Shown: positions 1 to 4,926, counted from the first letter of the stretch. The stretch is 5,121 nucleotides of DNA from Archaeoglobaceae archaeon (GCA_027066965.1 JAMOMT010000190.1:1-5121); one strand, 5' to 3'. Numbers and translations: made by a program. The notes: generated by a model from the letters alone, not told the origin.

Positions 1-198
1 GGGAGATTTCGGCCTCTCTTTCAGGGCTTCGAGGAGCTGGTTGAGGTACCTCCCCTTGATGCACAGCTTTCCGGCGTTTACGGGATGATTTCTGTCCGGG
101 GTTATGGTAACTCTACCTCCAGAAGTACGTGCGACGATTCCACACCCGCACCCGCAGTAAGGGCATACGGTTTTGACGAAGTTGAGGGTTGTGTTCAT
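1..198 (-). CDS. fdhA: Formate dehydrogenase-type molybdopterin oxidoreductase alpha subunit, N-terminus (partial)
   Basis: Reading leftward from the ATG at 198-196 gives 66 open codons that run off the window's left edge. Residues 11-21 read VCPYCGCGCGI, followed by HPVNAGKLCIKG at about residues 39-49. The cysteines C12, C15, C19 and C46 fit the CxxCxxxC...C ligand set of the [4Fe-4S] cluster at the N-terminus of the Mo/W-bisPGD family, with an extra Cys at 17. The CPYCGCGCG form and the HPVN-GKLCIKG block are typical of archaeal formate dehydrogenase alpha subunits, which oxidise formate to CO2 and pass electrons on through Fe-S partners. The start lies 22 bp after the stop of the preceding same-strand gene, so the two are probably cotranscribed. 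No clear Shine-Dalgarno site precedes it. The catalytic Cys/Sec region is outside the window, so another member of the superfamily (an assimilatory nitrate reductase-like or other oxidoreductase) cannot be excluded. Confidence 0.82.
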   Translation of the reverse strand, partial: MNTTLNFVKTVCPYCGCGCGIVARTSGGRVTITPDRNHPVNAGKLCIKGRYLNQLLEALKERPKSP

Positions 199-220
199 TG
201 AAAACGGCAGGACTTCGGTG

Positions 221-559
221 TTAATTTCGTTTTCGAAGTGTCATACTTCTGACGTTTTTGACGTACTTTATTCTGCCCTCTCCCTTTAGCTTTTTGAAGT
301 GCTCGATCTCCTCCTTCATTCCCTCTGTGATCTCCTCTCCGAAAACCCACATCTCATCGCAGAACTCCATCAGCTTCTTGTTCATCTCCAGAGCGAGTCT
401 CCTGTCTTCCAAGTTGCTGTCGTCCATGAACTGGGGAAAGTAAACGTGAGGTGCGATGGGAATGTATCCAGCATCCACGAGCATCCTGCAGTACTCCTTT
501 GCTCTTTCGACGTTCTCCCTCTTACCCTGAAATGGAGAGCAGACGAACACGACCTTCAT
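221..559 (-). CDS. DUF4406/DUF7768-like protein (nucleoside 2-deoxyribosyltransferase-like fold)
   Basis: This encodes a 112-residue soluble protein starting MKVVFVCSPFQG. The frame stays open upstream, but that part lies antisense to the 5S rRNA gene and is not protein-like. The ATG at 559-557 begins directly at the first beta strand and sits about 28 bp from a TATA box, so it is the likely start of a leaderless mRNA. Visible blocks are CSPFQG (residues 7-12), ENVERAKEYCR (15-25), GYIPIAPHVYFPQF (31-44), RRLALEMN (53-60) and WVFGEEITEGM (71-81). These match the small Rossmann-like DUF4406/DUF7768 family, related in fold to nucleoside 2-deoxyribosyltransferases. The family's biochemical role is not established, so a nucleotide-processing job is only inference. 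The basic tail MTLRKRN is poorly conserved in look. It precedes the fdhA-type gene by 22 bp on the same strand. Confidence 0.78.
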   Translation of the reverse strand: MKVVFVCSPFQGKRENVERAKEYCRMLVDAGYIPIAPHVYFPQFMDDSNLEDRRLALEMNKKLMEFCDEMWVFGEEITEGMKEEIEHFKKLKGEGRIKYVKNVRSMTLRKRN

Positions 560-583
560 GCTCGCCGAAGATCGAGGGCAACA

Positions 584-591
584 TTTAAATA
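584..591. promoter_or_regulatory. Palindromic TATA box placed to serve both 5S rRNA and the leftward gene
   Basis: TTTAAATA lies with its centre about 25 bp before the predicted 5' end of the 5S rRNA on the plus strand. It is also about 28 bp before the ATG at 559 on the minus strand, where it reads TATTTAAA. Both distances fit archaeal TBP/TFB promoters, the leftward one giving a leaderless mRNA. The TTTAAA core is self-complementary, so direction would depend on the flanking BRE elements. I see no second TATA-like element for either unit nearby. The dual role is inferred from spacing alone. Confidence 0.65.
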
Positions 592-612
592 CCCAACGGG
601 AACTGGTTACTT

Positions 613-735
613 TGCCGACGGTCATAGGGTTCGGGGAAACACCCGGACTCTTTCCGAACCCGGAAGTTAAGCCCGATCCCGTTCCGCGTTGTACTGTGTT
701 CCGAGAGGGCACGGGAAGCGCGGAAACTGTCGGCT
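613..735 (+). rRNA. rrf: 5S ribosomal RNA
   Basis: The roughly 122-nt stretch contains strongly conserved archaeal 5S blocks: GGGGAAACACCCGGACTC, CCGAACCCGGAAGTTAAGCC and GGGAAGCGCGGAA. The ends close into helix I: GCCGACGGT at 614-622 pairs over nine positions, including one G-U, with ACTGTCGGC at 726-734. Exact mature ends could differ by one or two bases. The RNA forms part of the central protuberance of the large ribosomal subunit. No 16S or 23S sequence lies beside it and it has its own TATA box, so this copy is transcribed apart from the main rRNA operon. It is divergent from the DUF4406-like gene and convergent with pscS. Confidence 0.95.
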
Positions 736-736
736 T

Positions 737-763
737 CCCTTCCCCTTTAACCATTTGATTTTT
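737..763 (+). terminator. Pyrimidine/T-rich termination region of 5S rRNA
   Basis: Directly after helix I come pyrimidine runs (TTCCCTTCCCCTTT) and then a TTTTT tract at 759-763. Archaeal stable-RNA genes commonly terminate at such T-rich tracts without a strong hairpin. The exact site is not determinable from sequence alone. Confidence 0.45.
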
Positions 764-777
764 GCTGTTTGATAGTT

Positions 778-866
778 CTCAACCAATCAACCAAACAAAA
801 GTTGAATGGTTGAATGGAGTTAGTTGATTTTGGTTGAGCGTGGCTGAGTTAGTTAGTTGGTTGAAG
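778..866. repeat. GTTGA/GTTAG-rich repeats with an imperfect inverted repeat
   Basis: CTCAACCAATCAAC (778-791) is complementary to GTTGATTTTGGTTGAG (823-838) apart from a two-base bulge, leaving a loop of about 31 nt. The loop and the right flank carry further GTTGA or GTTAG units: GTTGAATGGTTGAATGG at 801-817, and GTTAGTTAGTTGGTTGA further right, to about 863. This lies in the 256-bp gap between 5S rRNA and the convergent pscS gene. It could be a hairpin in read-through RNA, a small RNA, or simple-sequence expansion. No protein-coding frame in it looks real. Confidence 0.55.
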
Positions 867-960
867 TGGTATGACAAAACGGCAAGCAATGGAACCTGAA
901 CGTCTGAACGTGAACTTGTGGTTGATCTGGTGGAGATTGCGGAGATAAATAATTACTGTG

Positions 961-980
961 AAAATAAAATAATAACAAAT
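961..980 (-). terminator. T-rich termination region downstream of pscS
   Basis: On the minus strand, 12-31 nt after the pscS stop, the sequence reads as a run dominated by T (TTATTATTTTATTTT). This fits archaeal intrinsic termination at T-rich tracts and would stop pscS transcripts before they run antisense into the 5S gene. Confidence 0.45.
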
Positions 981-991
981 CTTAAAGACAA

Positions 992-2107
992 TCAAACTTT
1001 GTAAGCCTCAATTATCTCCTCGAAAGCATTCAGCACGATCCTCAGGTCGTCCTTGGGGACGAGGTAAGTTGAGAGCTTGAAGTGCTTCGTTAACCCCGGC
1101 TTTATTCCGTGGATCCTCTTCTTCTTCAGCTCCTTATACAGGAAGTATCTGCCCCTCTTCACCTTCCTCGAAATCTCGTAGAGAATCTCCGACTCGAAGA
1201 ACATCAGGTCGTGGTTGTGCGGTTTTTCACCCAGCTGTTTTATGCCGAGCTTCTCCATCTCCTCAGCGAACCACCTCGCCTTCTCAACTTCCTGATCCCA
1301 CCTCTTTATCCTCTCCTTCACGTGGTCGAAGGAGGCCATGAGTGTGAGGAGAGGAACACCTCTTGCAGTGCAGCCGAGGAACTCGACTTCCTTCCCCTTC
1401 CTGTACTTCGACCACCTGGCAACAATCTTTGTGTAGTCCTTGGAGAAGCCCAAGACTCCCACAGGCCCGGCAGAGGCCATCGACTTGTGACCGCTCGCCA
1501 CGATGAAGTCCGCTCCAAGCTCCACCATGCTGATCGGCATTCTCCCGGCTGAGTATGCGCAGTTCAGCAGGAGGGGGACGTCCTCTCCTCTGCACGCCTC
1601 GCTCACCTTTTTCGCATCCGGCAGGTTTCCGTAGTTTCCGTCAGGGTAGGTCAGCACGGCAAGCAGAACGTCGTTCCTGCTCTCGAGAATCTCCCTGTAT
1701 TTCTCCTCGTTTATCCTGTACTCGGGGTAACCGGAGTTCTCCACCTCTATAACGTTCAAACCCGCCCTCTCAGCTGCCAGAAGAGTGGAGTAGTGGGCGT
1801 TCGAGTCAACAACGACGTACTTCTTGTCCGGGTTTGCTCTGGAGAGAGCGTGCATCACCGCGAACTTGCCCTCCCTCGCCCCCGTCGTGAATCTGACCTC
1901 ATCGCACTCGAAAAACTCCTTCAGCTCCTCGACGAACCTGTTTACGGGGGGTTTAGTTATCTCCTCGAGCTTTCCCGTGCAGTAGTCGCATATGCTGTAA
2001 CCGTCACCCCACTCGAGAAGAACCTTCTTCGCATCCTCACTCAGCTTTCCTCCGGTCTGAAGGGGGTCTATGTTTATGAAATCCTTCACCTGTCTTTCGA
2101 AGAACAT
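992..2107 (-). CDS. pscS: O-phosphoseryl-tRNA(Cys):Cys-tRNA(Cys) synthase (SepCysS)
   Basis: The 371-residue, full-length PLP enzyme is of fold type I. It converts phosphoseryl-tRNA(Cys), made by SepRS, into Cys-tRNA(Cys) using a sulfur donor. This is the tRNA-dependent cysteine route of methanogens and Archaeoglobales. The N-terminal block DFINIDPLQTGGKL (9-22) is typical of the family. C40 and C43 in SICDYC and C246 in LGCTARG match the three conserved cysteines implicated in sulfur transfer. GARE (76-79) and NAHYS (103-107) lie where the cofactor site is expected, and K208 in ASGHKSMA is the expected Schiff-base lysine. HNHDLMFF (297-304) and GIKPGLTKHFKLSTY (334-348) support the C-terminal domain. 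An in-frame TAG lies nine codons upstream of the ATG, fixing this as the only ATG start. I see no obvious Shine-Dalgarno site or classical TATA box close to the start. It is divergent from the CBS gene; no SepRS gene is in the window. Confidence 0.95.
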   Translation of the reverse strand: MFFERQVKDFINIDPLQTGGKLSEDAKKVLLEWGDGYSICDYCTGKLEEITKPPVNRFVEELKEFFECDEVRFTTGAREGKFAVMHALSRANPDKKYVVVDSNAHYSTLLAAERAGLNVIEVENSGYPEYRINEEKYREILESRNDVLLAVLTYPDGNYGNLPDAKKVSEACRGEDVPLLLNCAYSAGRMPISMVELGADFIVASGHKSMASAGPVGVLGFSKDYTKIVARWSKYRKGKEVEFLGCTARGVPLLTLMASFDHVKERIKRWDQEVEKARWFAEEMEKLGIKQLGEKPHNHDLMFFESEILYEISRKVKRGRYFLYKELKKKRIHGIKPGLTKHFKLSTYLVPKDDLRIVLNAFEEIIEAYKV

Positions 2108-2154
2108 GATAGAAGAGTTGATTTCCCGCTATTTCTCTCTTTTCTTGGCTTTGT

Positions 2155-2177
2155 TGACTAACTTTTCGATGACTAAC
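2155..2177. repeat. Direct repeat TGACTAAC upstream of pscS
   Basis: TGACTAAC occurs at 2155-2162 and 2170-2177, a 15-bp period, about 48-70 bp upstream of the pscS start. On the minus strand it reads GTTAGTCA twice. A pair of 8-mers at such a distance could be a regulator site for pscS, but no known regulator is assigned and chance is possible. Confidence 0.3.
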
Positions 2178-2241
2178 CTGACGTTATCCGGGCTGGCTGG
2201 ATGAAAATAAGGACCGGTCGTTGATGAAGCGTGGAGGTGAG

Positions 2242-2292
2242 ATGAGAGAACGCAGCAGCACGGCGGCTAAAAGTATAAGAAAAAGTATATAA
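2242..2292 (+). other. Possible 16-residue mini-ORF with a strong SD-like sequence
   Basis: GGAGGTGA at 2233-2240, a near-perfect complement of the 16S 3' end, is followed after one base by an ATG. It opens a 16-codon frame (MRERSSTAAKSIRKSI) ending at TAA 2290-2292, inside the CBS promoter. The 1-nt spacing is too short for a normal start, and no family is recognisable. The SD-like match may be chance. The rest of the 208-bp gap between pscS and the CBS gene holds no other gene that I can support. Confidence 0.15.
2269..2292 (+). promoter_or_regulatory. Promoter of the CBS gene with duplicated TATA-like element
   Basis: TATATAA at 2286-2292 is centred 27 bp before the ATG at 2316, the spacing of a leaderless archaeal mRNA. 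The purine-rich stretch before it could serve as a BRE. The sequence is a near-perfect 12-bp duplication, with AAAAGTATA at 2269-2277 and again at 2281-2289. A weaker TATA element is thus repeated upstream, which could give a second start site or occupy the BRE position. Confidence 0.65.
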
Positions 2293-2315
2293 CCATCTGG
2301 AATTCTCATCGAGTA

Positions 2316-3155
2316 ATGCTCACCGCGGGAGACGTGATGAATAAAAACGTGATATACGCCGAGTTGCCCGGTAGAAGAGAGAACGTTCTCGAACTCTTCA
2401 AAAAGTACGGAATATCCGCCGTGCCCGTGGTTAAGGACGGAAGGCTTGCCGGGATAATAACCAGAAAGGACATTCTCAGAAAGGTTGAGGAGGATCAGAT
2501 AGCCCTTCTCATGACTCCCGAACCCGTCACAGTGAAGGTTGACGAGCCTTTAAAGAAGGTGGTCGAGATCCTCGTTTCCACTCCGTTCAGAAGGCTTCCC
2601 GTTCTCGATGGGGACAGGCTTGCCGGAATAATAACTGTGAGGGACATAGTTGCGAAAATAGCCGAGATGGGGATTGACAAGCCCGTTAAGGATTACGTGA
2701 CCCCGAAAGCCGTCTGCGTGTGGGATGAAACCCCCCTCAACATAGTTGGAGAGATAATGAGGATCAGCAACTCGGAGCTCTGCCCAGTCCTCAACTCCTC
2801 TGCCGAGCTGTGCGGGATAGTTGACGAGAAGATCATGCTCACCGAGACGCTGATAGAGGACTTCATAGAGCAGACGCACTACTCCTCCTCGAGCGATACC
2901 GACGATGCCTGGACGTGGGACAGCATAAGGGACTTTACCGTCAAGTACTTCGAAGTGAGCGTTGTGAAGCTGCCGAAAGAGCCCGTGAGGAACTACATGA
3001 GGGATGCGGCACACGTATATCCCCACACGTCGGTAAGCAAGTGTGCGAGGGAGATGGTCAGGAAGGACATAGACCACATGCCCGTGCTGGATGCTGAGAA
3101 CAGGCTTGCCGGGCTCGTTCACGACAAGGACCTGATAAAGGTTCTGCTCGAGTAG
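2316..3155 (+). CDS. Four-CBS-domain protein
   Basis: The 279-residue soluble protein is built almost wholly of CBS domains. CBS1 is at about residues 5-58 (GISAVPVVKDGRLAGIITRKDIL), CBS2 at about 65-117 (RRLPVLDGDRLAGIITVRDIV) and CBS3 at about 124-178, more divergent (SELCPVLN, LCGIVDEKIML). CBS4 is at about 225-279 (IDHMPVLDAENRLAGLVHDKDLI). Between CBS3 and CBS4 lies an acidic, serine-rich linker (SSSSDTDDAWTWD, 190-202). Paired CBS domains form Bateman modules that usually bind AMP, ATP or S-adenosylmethionine. The R/K-D motifs at 51-52, 109-110 and 271-272 are the usual ribose-contacting Asp sites, while CBS3 has E171 instead of Asp. No enzymatic domain is fused, so it probably acts as an energy or ligand sensor on an unknown partner. 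The ATG lies 27 bp after a TATA box. Its ligand and partner cannot be read from the sequence. Confidence 0.9.
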   Translation: MLTAGDVMNKNVIYAELPGRRENVLELFKKYGISAVPVVKDGRLAGIITRKDILRKVEEDQIALLMTPEPVTVKVDEPLKKVVEILVSTPFRRLPVLDGDRLAGIITVRDIVAKIAEMGIDKPVKDYVTPKAVCVWDETPLNIVGEIMRISNSELCPVLNSSAELCGIVDEKIMLTETLIEDFIEQTHYSSSSDTDDAWTWDSIRDFTVKYFEVSVVKLPKEPVRNYMRDAAHVYPHTSVSKCAREMVRKDIDHMPVLDAENRLAGLVHDKDLIKVLLE

Positions 3156-3160
3156 AGTTA

Positions 3161-3171
3161 AGTTTTATTTT
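3161..3171 (+). terminator. T-rich tract after the CBS gene
   Basis: AGTTTTATTTT begins six bases after the CBS stop and could terminate that transcript. Its core could alternatively act as a TATA element for the tRNA, giving a start near 3192. A weaker candidate, TTTAGA at 3188-3193, sits about 22 bp from the tRNA 5' end. I cannot decide between these roles. Confidence 0.35.
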
Positions 3172-3212
3172 CCCGGAGGTAGTTTGGTTTAGAGAGCTGG
3201 AAGTATCGGCGA

Positions 3213-3296
3213 GCGGGGGTTGCCGAGCCAGGAAAAGGCGCAGGGCTTAAGACCCTGTCCCGAAGGGGTCCGCGGGTTCAAATCCCGCCCCCCGCA
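3213..3296 (+). tRNA. tRNA-Leu, anticodon TAA (UAA)
   Basis: The 84-nt cloverleaf has a long type II variable arm. The acceptor stem GCGGGGG (3213-3219) pairs fully with CCCCCGC (3289-3295), with discriminator A at 3296. The anticodon stem CAGGG/CCCTG encloses the loop CTTAAGA (3246-3252), placing TAA at 3248-3250. The T arm is GCGGG-TTCAAAT-CCCGC (3272-3288). The variable arm at about 3258-3271 forms its own short stem (CCC/GGG). CCA is not encoded and no intron is present. The gene reads Leu UUA codons, and its long variable arm and discriminator A are normal for Leu identity. Confidence 0.97.
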
Positions 3297-3304
3297 CTGT
3301 TTTG
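3297..3304 (+). terminator. T-run after tRNA-Leu
   Basis: CTGTTTTG directly follows the tRNA 3' end. A short T-run at this place is a usual stop signal for archaeal tRNA genes, but at four T's it is weak. Confidence 0.3.
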
Positions 3305-3322
3305 ACTTTGTTAGCTAGCTTT

Positions 3323-3351
3323 TAGAATCTCAAGTTATTTATAGAATCTCA
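3323..3351. repeat. Direct repeat TAGAATCTCA between tRNA-Leu and vapC
   Basis: TAGAATCTCA occurs at 3323-3332 and 3342-3351, a 19-bp period. The second copy covers the last three codons of the vapC-like gene, and the first lies just beyond its stop, 27 bp from the tRNA. It may be a small local duplication or a trace of recombination at the edge of the accessory segment. Confidence 0.4.
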
Positions 3352-3748
3352 GATATCGCTTCAGAAATACTCCATACTTTTATCAGGTGAGATTCTTTAA
3401 TCCGGTCAAAGTGCCTGTCGTTGGTGATAAGAACTGCTTTTGTTTTTAGGCATGTAGCAGCGTGGATAACATCAGCAACCTCGCTTCCGGGGAAGTAGGG
3501 CCTGCACGTTTCTACTTCACCCTCTGACGGGTTTACCACGGTAATTCTAAGCTTCAGAAATTCCAGGAACTCTTCGGCATTCAGACTTCTGGCGTACTTC
3601 TCGTATTCTGCAACGAGAACGTTATTTGCTACGATTTCAAACTCTGCACGGGTAAGGAGGTGGAAAACGAGATCTGTTGTTTTTGTCCATCCTTTTTTGA
3701 TAGCGGCGATAAAACGTTGGTGTCAATCAGAAATCTTCTCTCTTGCAA
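3339..3748 (-). pseudogene. vapC: VapC-like PIN-domain toxin with a one-base frameshift
   Basis: Restoring one T in the T-run on the minus strand (AAAA at 3711-3714 on plus) joins two frames into a 136-residue PIN protein. It starts at TTG 3748-3746, with GGAAGG upstream as a Shine-Dalgarno site, and overlaps vapB by 26 nt. The first frame gives MQERRFLIDTNV; the second continues FIAAIKKGW and ends DRHFDRIKES...ISEIL. All four PIN acidic residues survive in the joined protein: D9 (LIDTN), E48 (VAEYE), D93 (VADVIHAA) and D111 (TNDRHFD). These normally bind Mg2+ in a ribonuclease that cuts RNA, often tRNA or rRNA. As read, translation from the TTG leaves frame at residue 12 and stops at TAG 3631-3629 after 39 residues. 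The later frame alone can start only at GTG 3539 (66 residues, lacking D9 and E48). Without recoding, no active toxin is made. A sequencing error at the homopolymer is the main alternative. Confidence 0.8.
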
Positions 3749-3977
3749 TTCTATTACCTTCCTCTTCTATCTCCCTTTCAAGTTTCTCCAGATCAACGCT
3801 TTTGGCTTTCTCGATTAGGCTATTGAGCATCTTTTTAACGTCTATTTTCTTCAGCACTACCGCATCTTCGCCTACATCTGTTATCAGGAATTCATCTCCC
3901 GGTCTGACGTTCATTCTATCCCTTATCTCCTTGGGCAGCAGAATTCTGCCTTTCTTATCCACTCTCGTCACGGGCAT
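3723..3977 (-). CDS. vapB: AbrB/MazE-family (VapB-type) antitoxin
   Basis: The 84-residue protein begins with a swapped-hairpin AbrB/SpoVT-type DNA-binding domain at about residues 2-45: VTRVDKKGRILLPKEIRDRMNVRPGDEFLIT then a final strand AVVLKKI. The highly charged helical tail (46-84, LEKLEREIEEEGNRIAREK) is the usual toxin-binding part. Such antitoxins bind and neutralise the PIN toxin encoded next to them and repress their own operon as a complex. The vapC-like gene overlaps its 3' end by 26 nt, the standard order for this type II module. A TATA box lies about 31 bp before the ATG, and repeats between the two may be the operator. The frame is intact although its toxin is broken. Its stop codon separates it in frame from the body of the PIN domain, so read-through would produce a fused protein. 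Confidence 0.88.
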   Translation of the reverse strand: MPVTRVDKKGRILLPKEIRDRMNVRPGDEFLITDVGEDAVVLKKIDVKKMLNSLIEKAKSVDLEKLEREIEEEGNRIAREKISD

Positions 3978-4005
3978 TTTCCCACATTTCCCACTTGGTT
4001 TGTGG
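3978..4005. promoter_or_regulatory. Candidate vapB operator: tandem TTTCCCAC and CCAC/GTGG dyad
   Basis: TTTCCCAC is repeated at 3978-3985 and 3987-3994, and CCAC (3991-3994) mirrors GTGG (4002-4005) across seven bases. The block fills the space from the TATA box to the vapB start codon, where bound repressor would block initiation. Autoregulation is typical for VapBC modules; that this is the bound site is inference. Confidence 0.45.
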
Positions 4006-4011
4006 TATATA
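4006..4011 (-). promoter_or_regulatory. TATA box of the vapBC operon
   Basis: On the minus strand the sequence is CCTATATACC, a good archaeal TATA element centred about 31 bp before the vapB ATG. That predicts a very short leader or leaderless mRNA. Confidence 0.6.
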
Positions 4012-4087
4012 GGTTTTTATCAAGATAATGGTTGGCTTCGATCAAAGTATTGAAGAGGAAAGCATCACAAATCCAGTAAGAAAGAAA

Positions 4088-4903
4088 TTATATATTTATA
4101 TCTAGATTTTCTTTAATCTTCTTTAATAACTCCAATCCTTTTCTATGTTTTTTTAGATACAATGGAACAAATCCAGTCTGGCTGATTAACATTTCAGGCT
4201 TTCTACGAATTTTTGGTTTTAGTATTTTTTCAAAAATAGATAGTGATTCAGTATATCCTCTTCCTTTTATACCTCTCTTTAAGCTGTTGAAGATTATATT
4301 GGATACATAATCAACTATTTGAATTCCGGAGGAAAATGTAGAAATCTCGAAAGACATAGAATCTTTTATATGATAATATTTTTTAACAAATTTACCATTT
4401 ATGTATATATCATTATAATGTTCAAAAATTTTATTTATATTAACTTGATCATATATTATTATTCCATTCTCTTCCCGCTCTCTTAGCTCGTATTCAACTC
4501 TTAACATAAGCGTTTGAAGGAAATCTCTTTCAATTTTACTTTGATCTTTGAACACCTTGTTAAAAAAGTACGTCCAAATTACAATAACAGTAGTATCTTT
4601 AGATAGTATTTCTAAACTCTTTTTAATAAATTCAAGATAATAAGTGTAATCATTGTGTACATACTTTTGCAAACGTGCTTCGTGCTTTTTTGGTAATTTT
4701 ATTTCTTCTTTTTGATAACGTTTTATATGCCACACGTCCGATGCTTTAAATTCTTCGTTTAGGGGAATATCATATTTTCTCTTTAACTTAAAAAATTTTT
4801 ATTGTAAAGTGAAATAGCAGTCCTCCGGTATCATGACGACACATCGCAAGTAGAAATTACGTGGTTTTAACATTCCTACCTCGTCTGAGAATATAAGCCT
4901 CAT
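4088..4903 (-). pseudogene. DUF3800-family protein interrupted by one in-frame TAA
   Basis: From the ATG at 4903-4901 a single frame of 271 codons runs to the TAA at 4090-4088, broken only by TAA at codon 35 (4801-4799). Before the stop it reads MRLIFSDEVG (a variant of the family's N-terminal hhDESG motif) and VVMIPEDCYFTLQ. After it comes KFFKLKRKYDIPLNEEFKASDVW, which is still conserved family sequence. So the 215-residue frame starting at GTG 4735 (codon 57) is not the natural protein. Later family blocks are IIIYDQ (D152) and SSGIQIVDYVSNII (D198). The first Asp (D7) with these fits the RNase H-like acidic set proposed for DUF3800, whose function is not established though it is frequent near mobile and defence genes. 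The region is visibly AT-rich, unlike pscS. A TATA box precedes the ATG by 27 bp. A nonsense mutation, a sequencing error and stop read-through are all possible. Confidence 0.8.
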
Positions 4904-4926
4904 AGAGCTTTTTAGTGCACAATCGC

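Noticed and set aside
560..754. N-terminal extension of the leftward 112-residue protein to 177 residues
   Set aside because: The extension is antisense to the 5S rRNA gene and reads as low-complexity, Ser/Gly/Pro-rich sequence. The TATA box would lie inside it, and the family begins at MKVVFVCSP.
1109..1552. Long plus-strand open frames opposite pscS, and similar frames opposite the CBS gene
   Set aside because: They are antisense to well-supported proteins, lack family features and are explained by the codon bias of the real genes.
2106..2204. A 32-residue hydrophobic plus-strand frame starting opposite the pscS start codon
   Set aside because: It has no ribosome binding site or TATA box, and its composition follows from the antisense of the pscS leader; nothing supports translation.
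4067..4177. ACAAATCCAGT repeated exactly 100 bp apart, as a mark of duplication
   Set aside because: The flanks do not match beyond 11 bases and one copy is in coding sequence. In AT-rich DNA this is best taken as coincidence.
4088..4735. Intact 215-residue gene starting at GTG 4735
   Set aside because: Conserved family sequence continues upstream in the same frame to an ATG at 4903 with a well-placed TATA box, so the GTG start would cut off the N-terminal acidic motif.
4799..4801. Stop codon read as pyrrolysine or selenocysteine
   Set aside because: The codon is TAA, which is used for neither Pyl (TAG) nor Sec (TGA).
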